Positions 10,318 through 21,258 of a DNA stretch of 64,000 nucleotides are shown piece after piece. Both the position numbers and the translations under genes were made by a program. Under the pieces are notes generated by a model. That model was not told the DNA's origin. It searched no databases and was given only the letters and a program-made list of their open reading frames with translations. The number at the start of each line of letters is the position of its first letter. The first letter of the stretch is position 1. Source of the DNA: Phymatolithon calcareum (Eukaryota; Rhodophyta; Florideophyceae; Hapalidiales); contig OZ345363.1 of NCBI GenBank assembly GCA_977006965.1, positions 2,728,001 to 2,792,000 on the forward strand, in the 5' to 3' direction.

Positions 10318-10420
10318 ATTTTTTTAAAGCCCCGCAGTCACACGAATATACGGGCAGGGCTTCCTCAGGTGCTGCCCTCGCTAGGGCGGCTCTACTCTTA
10401 TGTCTGACATTCTATCTGAG
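10318..10420 (-). mobile_element. LINE family B 3' tail fragment
   Basis: The minus strand matches the family B tail: AGGCAGCACCTGAGGAAGCCCTGCCC, then a GTGGGGCTTTAAA-like end at 10325. The same tail is seen at 14.4, 30.5, 60.0 and 61.7 kb. It is decayed and very short. Confidence 0.6.
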
Positions 10421-10589
10421 ACCTTAGTATGTGTTCGGCTGTAGTATCATGGTACTGCTTCTAGACAGAAATTTATCGGAAGAGTTCTACACAAAAGTGA
10501 GATTCTCAGTTTTGTGCATTATCTATGCACAGGTAGAAGAAGAAGAGAAATAGAATTTATCTAAAAGTTATCATGCCTACTTTTGGGAC

Positions 10590-11275
10590 AAATTTTCGAC
10601 TCACCCAGTGCAGATTTTCTCCACACTGACACTCTATTAAATACCAGGAGATCAGAGGTGGGTTTTTGTAGTCTACTGACTCGTGCTACACCAACAGAAA
10701 AGAAACTCTTCATTAGACAGAATCCAGCCAAAACCTCTTGACACTAGGAAAGTTGCCCAAGCGTCAGCAGATGCGTCGAAAACTATTAAATAAAAATCTA
10801 CCTTTCTTCTCCTCTTCTATCAAATATCAGCCTCAAACATCTCAGCCGTGTCGTCCAGTACCTTTAGCAGAGGATTCCTGGTAGTTTTCACTGATCTTCC
10901 ATTTCTTCCTGAGTCCATACCTCGATTATTTCCCTTCTTCGGTTATTCTTCGATACTGCTCCCTCTTCCGGTTTTTGTAAGGCTTTTCTCAAGTCTTCAA
11001 AGTCACCCTAAACGTCCTTCGATGCTTCCACTATGTCCTACTCTCTACCAGAATATACTTCTATCTCTTCGAGGCGCTTCTTATACAGTAGCAGGAACAA
11101 GGGAACTTTTCCGCTTGATGTCTTCTTCTAATCTCTGGAGGTTCTAGTCGTCACAGGACAAGTATTCGGCGGCATCGGTGCTCTGCATAATTTTCGAAAA
11201 CACGCTTCTAAAATTTTCCTTCTGCAGATTCCATAGACGAACGCAATCGCTTGCCATTGGCGTCGATGGTATGAA
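10590..11275 (-). mobile_element. Decayed LINE family A fragment interrupted by a family C fragment
   Basis: On the minus strand 10820-11275 carries broken family A sequence (YHRRQWQAIAF..., FRKLCRAPMPPNTC), comparable to 60067-60600. A further piece, CTCCACACTGACACTCTATTAAATACC at about 10616-10642, belongs to the same element. The two pieces are parted by plus-strand family C sequence (about 10650-10815, TTGCCCAAGCGTCAGCAGATGCG then TTAAATAAAAATC). The similar words ATTAAATACC and ATCAAATATC at the two junctions may be the duplicated target. Confidence 0.6.
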
Positions 11276-11285
11276 TCGCTTCTTA

Positions 11286-11708
11286 ATAATAATAATAATG
11301 AATGCTTTGAGCTAGCAAGCAGTGCTAGCAAGCAGTGCTTTTTATTTTTCTACTACTTAGATTTCGGCAGGGCGTTTATCCTGCTAGCTAATTGTAAGCA
11401 CGCTTCTTCTCTGCCTGCCGCACGTCATTAGACGATTCCACCCACAGCAACTGCGGTGGTTCCACGTGGGCGACCAGAATATTGGACTCTTTTCTTCTTC
11501 TGTGCCATACTAATGCACTGTAACTAGCTTGGATCCTTTATGCAATGCGGAAACCCCACTCCCGAAACGCCCCGTGGCGCGAAATTAGGAGAACCGCGTC
11601 AGACTCTTCACGCCAAACAGGCACACCGGGGATTCGAACCCAGGAGCTTTCTCTTCGTCGCTTATGTGCACCCACCGGATGCAGTTTAACCACTCTACCA
11701 CAGGTGGT
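11286..11708 (-). mobile_element. tRNA-derived SINE
   Basis: Read on the minus strand, the element opens with AACCACCTGTGGTAGAGTGG (box A of an RNA polymerase III promoter). GGTTCGAATCC (box B) follows about 55 nt later. The 3' part has two GCTAGC repeats and ends in an ATT trinucleotide run. Direct repeats AATCGCTTCTT (about 11275-11285) and AATCGCTTTCTT (about 11709-11720) flank it. A second member with the same head lies at 44524-44817 on the plus strand. Confidence 0.7.
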
Positions 11709-11720
11709 TAATCGCTTTCT

Positions 11721-12061
11721 TGGGCACAGTACTATGCGCGCCATTTTCATAGAAAAGTGCCAACGCCTTCTTCTCCAGTGCATCTTTGGAGATTTTTAGC
11801 TCATTAATGCAACCGCAGTAGTTAGAAAGCATCTCAAGATTGACTGAATACGGCTTCGGCTGAGGTGAGCGCTGAATCGGACATCCATTCGCTATCGCAA
11901 GACATCCACATGGGAGTCAGATTTTCTTCTTTTCCTCATGATGAGAGAAAAAGCATCTTTCAGTGCTTCGCGATCGTCATGTTTCGCCACACAACGTCCA
12001 AATGGTCTTACAGCGTCACCCGCACGGCTTTCTTCCACTGGATCACATCCGCTTGCGTAAA
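11721..12061. other. Unassigned
   Basis: No gene or repeat match was seen between the SINE and the next LINE tail. Frames are short and overlap on both strands. Confidence 0.3.
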
Positions 12062-12700
12062 GGGGGATATATGTTGATTTATTTTAAAAGCACCCAAGAC
12101 CTCTCTGTGAGTAACGGGGCAGCTTCTCAATTACTTCTAACTTACCGCATTCTATTTTCCTAACTCCATATGAGAGTTCGAGTTAGTCTTTTGCATTCAT
12201 ATTCAGTCACTTTGTCCATCATCTTAGACACGAGTATGCGTTGGAGTGCAATAAGCTCAATTTCAGCACCGGGTCCAAAATACTCACCGAGGATTGATTT
12301 CCTGCACAACGGAGCTCTGTGAAAAAATCAGTCTTAGGAATCTTAGCCTTGTTGTCCTGTCCCTTATTTGTAACACTCCTGGAAACTTCTTATGCTTGTT
12401 TATCGGGATTTTCACTGAGCCATCCTCTTCGCATTTTTGCCACACTTGGATTGCATCTTCTAATTGCCGCTTCTTTGACAATTTGCCTTCTTCTTCTTGT
12501 TTCAATGCTTTGCTGAGGTGCTCCTCGTTTCTGAGATAGTTAATGTCCTTCGATACTTCTGCCATATCCTCCTGCCTTTCTCGGTATTCTGCTGCCTGTT
12601 CCAGGTGCTTGGGTAAAGAGTTCCCACGTCTCTTCTCTGCTGGATATGCGTGTCGATTGCGGCATTCACAGCTCTGATGAATTCAGGACGCGAAACGAAC
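12062..12700 (-). mobile_element. LINE family A fragment
   Basis: The tail (ATATCCCC end at 12062-12070, GGTCTTGGGTGCTTTTAAA) is followed upstream by coding remnants at 12284-12690: DINYLRNEEHLSKALK, IQVWQKCEEDGSVKIP and RDRTTRLRFLRLIFSQ. These align with the same blocks at 8475-8800 and 25810-26100. Several frameshifts and stops make it a pseudogene. Confidence 0.75.
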
Positions 12701-12706
12701 GGCGCT

Positions 12707-13114
12707 CTACACACCGTAGTCGTCCACAACTGGCTTCACCGTGATCCCATCTTCATATTCGATTGTGGGGTCACCACTGCTTGAGACAGACAGCGTTCCC
12801 TCGTTATCTGATGCCTCCACTTTCAAAGACAGAAAGCCAAGAACGAACAGCATGATCAGAAACAACAACTGATATATATCTTGGGCTTCCCGAACCACCT
12901 CGTCTCCAACCTTCCAATGCAAATGCGCCTGAACTTCCCAAATGAGCCTCATACACAGACTTTTCATTTCTCGTTCGGAACGAAGACTGTTTCGTGCTTC
13001 GGAGCACAATTTTTTGCTGCTCAAGAACTTTATATGAAATGGCGCAAAACTTGCATTCCACCCGGCTTTTTCAGAGTCATTCTCAGCAACCCAGGAAGCC
13101 AATATACATCGCAC
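12707..13114 (-). CDS. Hypothetical small protein with one hydrophobic segment
   Basis: A 135-codon minus-strand frame. It has a hydrophobic stretch (LLFLIMLFVLGFLSLKV) near residues 83-100 and an acidic Ser/Asp-rich C-terminus. Competing frames exist on both strands, no family is recognised, and it abuts a LINE fragment, so it may be chance or the 3' end of a decayed gene. Confidence 0.22.
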   Translation of the reverse strand: MRCILASWVAENDSEKAGWNASFAPFHIKFLSSKKLCSEARNSLRSEREMKSLCMRLIWEVQAHLHWKVGDEVVREAQDIYQLLFLIMLFVLGFLSLKVEASDNEGTLSVSSSGDPTIEYEDGITVKPVVDDYGV

Positions 13115-14259
13115 ACTCTCTGCCCCAGTGCATTCATCATCTTAAACCTTGCTTGGGCAATATTGATATTGTTGATAGTCTTGTCTTCTGTGGATTCTTC
13201 GATGTCCATTTTTATGCCGACATGTTCAGTCTTGACAACAACGATCCAGCATAAATGTAAATTGCGACAAACACGAGAGGAAAAGATGGTTGACTTCAAG
13301 TTTTGATCTAGTTAAAGATTGACATCAGCGGAAGCCATTGCAAAAAGATCCTGATATCTAAAGGAGAACTCGTAGTGGAATGCTCTAAATTTTCAAGAGA
13401 GGCAGAAATGTCTGACGTCAACGCTCGTCCACAACAGACGGCAAACTGCGATGACGCTTTCGTCATGTCATGATTGCTGTGAGAGGCAGTGAACCTGTAC
13501 GATACTCGCAGTTTCTGGAACATTTGTCACTGCAAGCTGTTACACTGCAATGTTTTGTGTGGCAATCTGCGGAATCGAGCAAGGTCATTTGGTTGCCTAT
13601 GGGATGATGTGCATTAACTTTGGCACGAAAGAAGCAAACTAAAAGCTGTTATTCGAAAATGCACGTTGGAAATGAGTTAAAAAGGGAGAACTAGGTGCGA
13701 GCCCCGATTACGGGAAGCATCCGACGGTGATCATTCCAAATCAAGGATAAATTTTTGTAATTAAATGGATTCATTGAGAAAGTACCATGTGTCCCAACTG
13801 GAGGAACGTCGGCACCTTTAAGGATTTATTTTCCTCATCAGTCAATAGCAGCTTCGGCTGCTAGTCAAAGTCAATGAAAGGGATGCATGATTGTAGTTCG
13901 GAATGTCATCCTCTAGGATCGGCGGAAGTAGCTAATGAAGGCACTTCCAACTGCGTCCATAAAAGAGAATTTTGATTTTCCCGACTACCGTATTTTAAAC
14001 ATTGCGAATGTTGTGCCCTGGATTAATCGACACTTGCACCATGGCAGCCTACTCGAAAGTGTACTGTTAATTTCTCGTCGGGTCTATTTTCGAACAGTTC
14101 GAGCACCATAGAGTCTTTAATGAAAGCTCTTCGGAGTGTCCCCGAGCAAAAGCGTAACGAAGTTCCAAATTACAGTATTTTCCAGCAGATCAAATGTTCT
14201 GCACTGAAATATAGAAACTTGCAGCCTAGAAGTCTAATTAGTGCCATATTGTTGATCGT
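13115..14259. other. Unassigned intergenic DNA
   Basis: AT-rich with only short frames. No tail motifs of the LINE families, no terminal repeats and no RNA gene were recognised. Confidence 0.35.
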
Positions 14260-15383
14260 TCATCCGTCGTTCTCAGTCTCCGTTGAACCATCATCGACCT
14301 GGTCGTCACCGGAACCTTGATGCGATTCTTCATCCTGCTGTCCTTGACCTCCGTTGGGTTGCGCAACACTGCCATCTTGCTCGGGGGAGACTTTTTTTTT
14401 TTCCTTTCAAGTTTATTTAAAAGCCCCACAGACTTCCGAAGATATGGGCAAGGCTTCCTCTGGTGCTACCTACCTTTGTGTAGCTCACAAAACGTCCACT
14501 AGAATCGCAGACGGGAAAACTTAGGACTCAAAGTAGTCCTATCTCAGTCCTCTACTGGATTGTTGGTGCTTGGACTCGACCACTTTTTGCCTTGCATTCT
14601 GCGGATTAATACAGGCCTTCTTCGTTCTCCATGCGTTCTATGAGTGTCTTGCTAAATAGTAAGAGCTCATCTAGCGCCTTTTCTGTTTCCAGTCGTTTTT
14701 CTCATTCAAGTTCGTACCCTGCTAGCGTGCGTTCAAGGGTCTCCATATGCTCTCTGGCTCTGGTGCCGAATTCTTCAGTCATACTTGTTGTTGACACCTG
14801 TGGGAATCTGCCACAGGCATACTGCAGTGCGAGTTGTCTGTGCTTCACCTTGGGGAACTTGAGGATTGCTGGCAATTCTCTTGTTTTGTCGTATGGTATC
14901 TTTCTTTTCCGCTTCGATTCTAGGCGGTCTCCTTCCATTTCCAGAATTTTTTTTTTGCTCTGTTATCGGCATAGGAGGCTGTACATGCTCCTTGATATTC
15001 CTAAAAATCTTGGAAATATCTTCCGCCGTGTACTCCTCAAATTTAGGGTGTTTGTTTACGTATCATTGTCTCTCGGAAAGCACGTATTCGGCCGTGTCAT
15101 CATCGTGAGCTTCATCTTCAGGGTCAATCCCATAATACATGCACTACGCGATCACAAAGGAGTCCAAAGTAACATTTTCTTGCTGCTTGGTCAACTTGTA
15201 AACTCGGTAGACTGCCTTCCCATTCCATTTAGCGTAGACACTAATAAAGGGGCGATCGAACAACGAGTAGCTCGATGACTCAATCTCTCCCTCCACGGCC
15301 ATACGTGCGAGTTCGCAGACAACCTCAAATCTATTCCTCAGAATCTCCAGAAGGGCTTCGTCTCCATCCGTGATATCGCTCAT
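14260..15383 (-). pseudogene. Host-like gene of unknown family, broken by two stops and a LINE B insertion
   Basis: From ATG at 15383 the minus strand encodes an acidic protein (SDITDGDEALLEILRNRF..., SLFDRPFISVYAKWNGK...). It meets TAG near 15146, continues in the same frame (YYGIDPEDEAHDDDTAEYVL) to a TGA near 15058, and then reads HPKFEEYTAEDISKIFRN up to about 14965. There family B LINE sequence takes over. Beyond the LINE, 14388-14260 continues as a Gln/Gly/Asp-rich acidic tail ending at a TGA (14260-14262). The frame is coherent on both sides of each break, which is why I treat it as one decayed gene. I recognise no family, and function is unknown. Confidence 0.5.
14391..14965 (-). mobile_element. 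LINE family B copy, 5' truncated, poly(A)-tailed
   Basis: The minus strand encodes the C-terminal domain of LINE ORF2 (RLESKRKRKIPYDK, KHRQLALQYACGRFPQVST, ETEKALDELLLF). The 3' tail CTTCGGAAGTCTGTGGGG, a TTTAAATAAAC motif and about 11 A residues follow at 14391-14402. Its left and right flanks are halves of one acidic reading frame. A nearly identical copy lies at 30100-30566 on the plus strand. Confidence 0.82.
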
Positions 15384-16380
15384 AGCTCGCTCTGGTCTTC
15401 TGGTTCTGAGCTGAGCTCCGATGCACTGAAAACATGCTATCTGCCTTTTTATAGCGATTTTCGTTCTACTGAAGCGCACATAGGTCAAATTCGAGGACGT
15501 AGATAGCATTTGAAATACACTCGCTTAAACACTTCTATCATTTTTCAAAGAGGACCTAATGCTTTTCTGCGTGCCATCGCCAACCACGCGCAACTGATTT
15601 CGAATTTAATTTTCCATTTAGTCCATGGCCAGTGCATATTACTTCTAAGCACTGCAAATTTCTCAGAGATTTACTCTTGTTTACAAACCGGACGAAACGA
15701 TGCCGTCCGCGTTTAGTCTAGTTCAGCCGTTGATTCTAAAAAAATTGTCCTATGTCATGCTCATCAGAAAACTGAAGGGCAAACATGAGTTCAATCAAGC
15801 CTTTATCTGACGTGAAAAACTGCACGTGTATGTTTCAGAAGACATGAGATCTGCGTCCAATCAAACCTGACATTTGGAATACAATTTTATAATCAGTCCG
15901 TGCTCAGGCTACACGTCAGGCGGGGGGGGGGGATCTATTTTGATTTGTTTTAAAAGCACCCAAGACCTCACTGTGAGTAACAGGGCAGCTTCTCAATTAC
16001 TTCTAACTTATCGCATTCTATTTTCCTAACTTTTCCTTGATTCGAGTTTCTCTCCATACATGCCATATGCTGGGAGCTATTCGCTGCTGTCTGTACGGTT
16101 CTTGATTTCTAAATGTTGTATTCTGACCGCTATCCGGTTCCGAATCTGGATATCGCTTTTGTTTTTCACTATGTCGAAAGTGACCGCCTCGCGTGGCCCA
16201 CTTAACCTTGATTGGCAAAAATAGTTGAGCGATGTTTAGAAGTGGCGAATAGCTCTTCAAGTATATCCATACAGGTATTATGTTCAAAGTGGAGGCTGTG
16301 ATCTAGCTCTGGTTACGGAAGACGTTTGATAGTAAGATTCAGCCTCGATGTCTCAGGACTTCCAACAATTGCACGACTCT
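15384..16380. other. Intergenic; LINE family A tail at about 15925-16050 (minus)
   Basis: At 15925-16050 the minus strand matches the family A 3' end (TTAGAAGTAATTGAGAAGCTGCC, GTCTTGGGTGCTTTTAAA) next to a run of ten G on the plus strand. The similar fragment at 12062-12170 shares most of this sequence. The rest has no recognised gene. Confidence 0.55.
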
Positions 16381-16385
16381 AATAT

Positions 16386-17088
16386 TGAGGAAGTACAACC
16401 ACGCTCCTGGATCCTGTTTCGCAAGACACTCTTCTCACACGTGCGGACCTTCATATGAGTTTGGTGAGTCTCGGACACGTTAATCTGATATCTTTCAATT
16501 CACCATTCCACTCCGCCATACCGATTGAATTCAAGCTCAATTTGAGCTTCCTACCGTGGATCAAGACGTTCACCTCGCTCGTCGGCTCATACGCTTTCTA
16601 CGTATGTTCTCCCTTCATATGTTTCATTTGTCATCGCTACACTCATCATTGTTCAAGGTGTCACCCAAGAGGAACAGTAATTCCTTTGCATCCGTTTTTG
16701 GGCGCAACTCATGGTAAGGCACAATATTGTTACCCATATGGGTACAATACAAGAAATTGTTTCTCTTCCTGTAATCAGTCGTTCCGTTTAATCTCTTGTC
16801 AAGGCTTTGTGTGCATTCTCTACGTGATAGTCGCGCGCATTTGCGCAGACACATCATCATCCGTTTCATATACCATATGAATCGAGATGCACCGCTAGCT
16901 CGTCTACTTGATTCAATGAATCCAGAAGTAGTATAAGTAGCAGCACCATCAATAAACTTGACAAGCAAGGACTTGTCAACAATCATCGATCTACAACTTG
17001 TCACACTCAATCACCACCTCTACATCCAGCAACACGCAGCTGCCGTTCTAATCACTGTTCAATGGGGCTAAACAGTTCCGGACTCTCA
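16386..17088 (+). repeat. 5' LTR of copia element (703 bp)
   Basis: Starts TG, ends CA and matches 21161-21863 over its whole length apart from two substitutions. Reading frames inside it (16455-16880 plus, 16624-17010 minus) recur identically in the other LTR and are not genes. It should contain the promoter and start of the element RNA. Confidence 0.95.
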
Positions 17089-20000
17089 GTTATGGGCCCA
17101 GAAGGGCTAAATGTTGCTACATCATTCTCGGACAAGATACCTCCTTCATTTGACGGGCATTCTCGATATGAACTTTATCGCCAGGACGTCGAGTTGTGGC
17201 TCTGCCTCACGAACCTGGACGCTAACAAGCAAGGACCCGCTATAATTGGGCGACTGGCCGGAGAACCTAAATCTTCAGCGAAATCTCTCGGTACGGCCAT
17301 TATTGCCAGCACTGACGGTGCACTCAAAATTCTTGAACACCTGGATAACTCATACGGTGTGGATGATACAGACCAACTGGACCTGGACTTAGCATCTTTT
17401 CTGGACTACTCATGGGACAACAACACCAGCATCGAGACCTTCATTGCTGGATTTCACGCTCGATTGGACAAGTTGGCAGAGCTGAATCTCAACACCAAAC
17501 TCCAAGGTCACCTTCTACTTCGCCAAGCTCGACTTAATGCGCATTCTAAGAATATGATTGTTGGAGCCGCTTCTGGTAATTACGAAGTGCGATCTATATC
17601 CAGCTCTCTGCGACAAGCCTTTCGAAATAACTCAGAATCCAGCATGTTAGCCGGAGATAATAAGGTTAATGACACAGACCACAAGAACGAAAGCGATGCC
17701 AATTGCCACTATTGCAAAAAGAGGGGTCATATTAAGCGGGATTGTCGCAAGCTCCAGGCTAAAAATCGGTCTAATAGCCAAAGCACTCCAGCTCCGAAAG
17801 ACCAAGGAAACCGAAACACACATCTGCCCCCAACATTCTACAGCTATGCTACTTCATCAGCGGACACTGCTGCTCGTGCCCTAATCGACACCGGAGCATG
17901 CGGGTCGATTGTTGGGAAAGATACCTTAAACTCTGCTATGCGCACTTTGGGCATTTCTGACCTTCAGAATGGCACTATCAAGCGGCACACACATCGTTTT
18001 GGTAATCATTCTAAGGAGTTTGAAACAGTCTGCTCTGTCATTTTTCCATTTCATCTCACCTCCATCGACAACAAGAGCTTCAACTTCAATATTTCATTTG
18101 ATGTTATTGAGGGAAATCTTCCGTTCCTAGTTGGGATGCCAGCACTGGAAGCCATGGAATCATGGATCAATTGCAAGAACAAAATTCTTGGTATCTGGAT
18201 TACTGGAAAATGCTTCCGGGTACAGCTGCACCAAGACGGAACGCGCCTCTATTTAGCTCTTCTTCATCCTCGTTCATCCTACTATACGTTCTCATCATCT
18301 CAAGGCCAGCCATGGCGTCAGTTGCGCTATACACCCGAGCAGGAAGTTATTGATCCATCCTCACACCAAACCTACTCTGTCAATCCTGCTCCGGCCTCAT
18401 ACAGTATCAGCGGTACAACTACCACTTACAATATTCACTCCGAAAATCCGCCTTCATTCGATCTTCGCGACCTCAAGAAACTGCATCTCCAGCTGAAGCA
18501 TGGTTCGTACTCTGAGATGCACACATGGCTAAAAACTGCCAAAAAGTGGGCACCAGACCTTGAAGACAGCATCAGAGAGCTTATCCAAGACTGCACATGC
18601 GGGGACGCCGAATACCCGAAACCGCACCCTAAAGTCAGCACTACTCCTCCAAATCGTTCCCCCCAAGATGAAGTTGCCGTGGATGTCGTTTTCATGGAAG
18701 GTGTACCCTGTATCCACATTGTGGACAAATGTACAACTTGGTCGGAATCCGCTGTACTGTCCCGAAGATCTATGTACCTCCAAATCGCCGCCTTTCAGAA
18801 AATTCAAGTGCTCAGACATGGAGCTCCGCGCGCTATTTACGGCGATGGCGAGTATAAAAATGAAGATTTCGCGAATTTCTGCAAGCGAATCGGGGCGACG
18901 TTCATTTCCATTGCTGCTAACGATCACCAAGCCAATGGTTCGATTGAAAATGCTAACCGCACTCTCAAATCATATTTCCGCCGCATCCGATCCGAAGATC
19001 AAAAGTCGTCTGTGGAAGATATTTTGGCCGAAGCCACATACGGGAAGAATATTTGCATCGGGTCGAAAGGAGCATCTGCTTTTCAGCTACTATACGGACG
19101 GAACCCAAACATCATGGCACTTACCGACATACCGGTACCTTCGCTCTCTGATTACCAGGCCAACGTTGCAAATCATCGCATTGCCAGGATGCTACGCGCA
19201 CAAGTTCGACAAAGTTCCAATGTGGTTCCTGGAGACCACGTGTTCTTCTGGCGGGACCAATTCCGCTGGATAGGGCCTGCTCGTGTCGTCTCAATTACAG
19301 GAAGTACTGTTCATCTCCTTCACAATGAGCGCAGCAAAACAGCAGACATATCACGGGTTCGAAGAACTATTGCACCTGTCGAGCTTTTGAACATTGATGA
19401 TGAATCCAGCTCAATGGAACTCGGAGCAACCGAAGAATCTCCCGAGAGTACAGAAATTTCTAACCCCGATGTACCAACGGAAGTCATCCCTCACACAGTT
19501 CGTACCCGCGCTGTGTCCCGTGAAGACCGAGTGGTGACCAGATCTCAAACCCGGCAAGCCATGGAAAATAACAACGATCCACAGCGCGAGCCCTGGAGGA
19601 CATCCAACAACTATACTTTCGCAACATTTCAGACGCGCAAAATAACACCGGATGAAAAGCGAGCCGCTTATGCTCGTGAAATGAAGAACTGGGAAGAACA
19701 AGACGCGATGATTGCCGTCACTCGTTCAGAAGTACCGGACGGTGCTAATGTGATTGGATCTCACGTCGTCTACCGTGTACGTGCAGATGACACAGTCAAG
19801 GCAAGAATTGTGCCTCGCGGAGATCATGATGCAGACCGGCATTATTTACGAACAGATTTACCGTGCATGAATCTCGACACCTTTCGCCTGATCCTCTCCA
19901 TTGCCGCCCAGAACAAATGGTGTATTGGTGAAATGGACATTACTGCAGCGTTTCTACAAGCCGAAGGCATGTCAAGAATTGTATATGTACGCCCACCCGC

Positions 20001-21258
20001 CGAAGAACAATCCCATGGCATATTGTGGCGTCTCACTGCTGCTGCATATGGTTTGGCTGACTCAGGTCGTCTGTGGTATCTCACATCGGATACCAAGCTC
20101 GTCAATATATTTGGGTTGACGAAATCAAGGTTCGAAAACGCACTGTATTATCGCAAGAATTCCGAGGGCAAGCTCTGTTTTATTGTGACTTGTCAAGTCG
20201 ACAATTATATCTATGCCGGTACAGAGGATGAAATTTTAAAATTCGAATGTATGCTGAAGTCAAGCTTTCAAGTTGGAGAACTCAAGAGAAGTAATTTTGA
20301 CGTCTACGGAACTGAAATCCGGCAGAATGATGACAAAACTATTGTCATCACGCAAGACCAAAAGATGGCCGGCTTGAACAGTATCACACTTCAAGACGAC
20401 ATGACCAAGGACGGCAACCTCCCCGCTACACCGGCTGAGATTCGTGCCTTCACTGGCGTCGTCGGCTACATGCTCTTCATGGCGAGAGTGACTCATCCCA
20501 TTATGTCATTCTACGCTTCCGATCAGGCATCCAAAGTTCCCAAACTCAAGCGCCATCATCTCAAAACTATCAACTCGCACATCAAGTATCTGAAGTCTGT
20601 TCGGCCTGAAATATTGTATCGCTCCGGTGATCCAGACGCTGAATGCGTCTTGGAGGTCTATTCCGACGCGAGCCTACCGGCGAAAGGAGAAAATGCTTCG
20701 CGCTCTGGGTGGATCATTCTGAAACGTCACGGGTCTGCTGTTCATCCAATTGCGTGGCAATCTCGAAAAATCAAAAGAGTTGCCACTAGCTCGTCTGCCG
20801 CCGAAACGCTCTCTGCGACTTCATCACTCGATACCGCACTCTACCTCATGAGTCTATTGGAAGAGCTGGGAATCGAATCAACTGTGTCTATGACAACGGA
20901 CTCTAAGTCACTATTCGCTCTCGCCACGACCACCAAGGAGCCCCAGGAAAAGCGCCTCAAGGTAGATATCGCAGCCATCCGGGAAGAGTTTGAAGAAGGA
21001 AATATCTCTTGCATTCGTTGGTCCCCGGGACACTACCTCATCGCCGATGTTCTTACCAAAATTAACAAGGACTCCTCATCGCATCTCATGAACGTTTTTC
21101 GCACCGGACTTTACGATTCCCATCCAGATTCTGAATCCCGATTCTCACCAAAGGGGGAAGTGAGGAAGTACAACCACGCTCCTGAATCCTGTTTCGCAAG
21201 ACACTCTTCTCACACGTGCGGACCTTCATATGAGTTTGGTGAGTCTCGGACACGTTAA
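17062..21258 (+). CDS. Copia gag-pol polyprotein (up to 1398 aa)
   Basis: One open frame. Residues below count from the ATG at 17062, which lies in the last 27 bp of the LTR; the ATG at 17092, within the primer site, is an alternative start. Gag ends with a zinc knuckle (C215, C218, H223, C228). The protease has the active site D276-T-G. The integrase has a His/Cys head near 475-513 and catalytic D541, D595 and E629. The RT has D959 in motif A. Motif C reads VDN (D1047, N1048) instead of the usual VDD. The RNase H has D1202 and a TDSKSL block. The frame runs on into the 3' LTR. Everything except N1048 looks functional. The polyprotein would package its RNA in virus-like particles, reverse-transcribe it and integrate the copy. 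Confidence 0.93.
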   Translation: MGLNSSGLSVMGPEGLNVATSFSDKIPPSFDGHSRYELYRQDVELWLCLTNLDANKQGPAIIGRLAGEPKSSAKSLGTAIIASTDGALKILEHLDNSYGVDDTDQLDLDLASFLDYSWDNNTSIETFIAGFHARLDKLAELNLNTKLQGHLLLRQARLNAHSKNMIVGAASGNYEVRSISSSLRQAFRNNSESSMLAGDNKVNDTDHKNESDANCHYCKKRGHIKRDCRKLQAKNRSNSQSTPAPKDQGNRNTHLPPTFYSYATSSADTAARALIDTGACGSIVGKDTLNSAMRTLGISDLQNGTIKRHTHRFGNHSKEFETVCSVIFPFHLTSIDNKSFNFNISFDVIEGNLPFLVGMPALEAMESWINCKNKILGIWITGKCFRVQLHQDGTRLYLALLHPRSSYYTFSSSQGQPWRQLRYTPEQEVIDPSSHQTYSVNPAPASYSISGTTTTYNIHSENPPSFDLRDLKKLHLQLKHGSYSEMHTWLKTAKKWAPDLEDSIRELIQDCTCGDAEYPKPHPKVSTTPPNRSPQDEVAVDVVFMEGVPCIHIVDKCTTWSESAVLSRRSMYLQIAAFQKIQVLRHGAPRAIYGDGEYKNEDFANFCKRIGATFISIAANDHQANGSIENANRTLKSYFRRIRSEDQKSSVEDILAEATYGKNICIGSKGASAFQLLYGRNPNIMALTDIPVPSLSDYQANVANHRIARMLRAQVRQSSNVVPGDHVFFWRDQFRWIGPARVVSITGSTVHLLHNERSKTADISRVRRTIAPVELLNIDDESSSMELGATEESPESTEISNPDVPTEVIPHTVRTRAVSREDRVVTRSQTRQAMENNNDPQREPWRTSNNYTFATFQTRKITPDEKRAAYAREMKNWEEQDAMIAVTRSEVPDGANVIGSHVVYRVRADDTVKARIVPRGDHDADRHYLRTDLPCMNLDTFRLILSIAAQNKWCIGEMDITAAFLQAEGMSRIVYVRPPAEEQSHGILWRLTAAAYGLADSGRLWYLTSDTKLVNIFGLTKSRFENALYYRKNSEGKLCFIVTCQVDNYIYAGTEDEILKFECMLKSSFQVGELKRSNFDVYGTEIRQNDDKTIVITQDQKMAGLNSITLQDDMTKDGNLPATPAEIRAFTGVVGYMLFMARVTHPIMSFYASDQASKVPKLKRHHLKTINSHIKYLKSVRPEILYRSGDPDAECVLEVYSDASLPAKGENASRSGWIILKRHGSAVHPIAWQSRKIKRVATSSSAAETLSATSSLDTALYLMSLLEELGIESTVSMTTDSKSLFALATTTKEPQEKRLKVDIAAIREEFEEGNISCIRWSPGHYLIADVLTKINKDSSSHLMNVFRTGLYDSHPDSESRFSPKGEVRKYNHAPESCFARHSSHTCGPSYEFGESRTR
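17089..17101 (+). promoter_or_regulatory. Copia primer binding site, complementary to initiator tRNA-Met anticodon arm
   Basis: GTTATGGGCCCAG immediately follows the LTR. Its reverse complement CTGGGCCCATAAC is the anticodon arm of eukaryotic initiator tRNA-Met (CAT anticodon). This matches the half-tRNA priming known for Drosophila copia. Here the site lies inside the reading frame. Confidence 0.85.

Noticed and set aside
16455-16880. 141-codon frame in the copia LTR, repeated at 21230-21655
   Set aside because: Identical because the LTRs are identical; no homology to any protein, and antisense frames are equally long.
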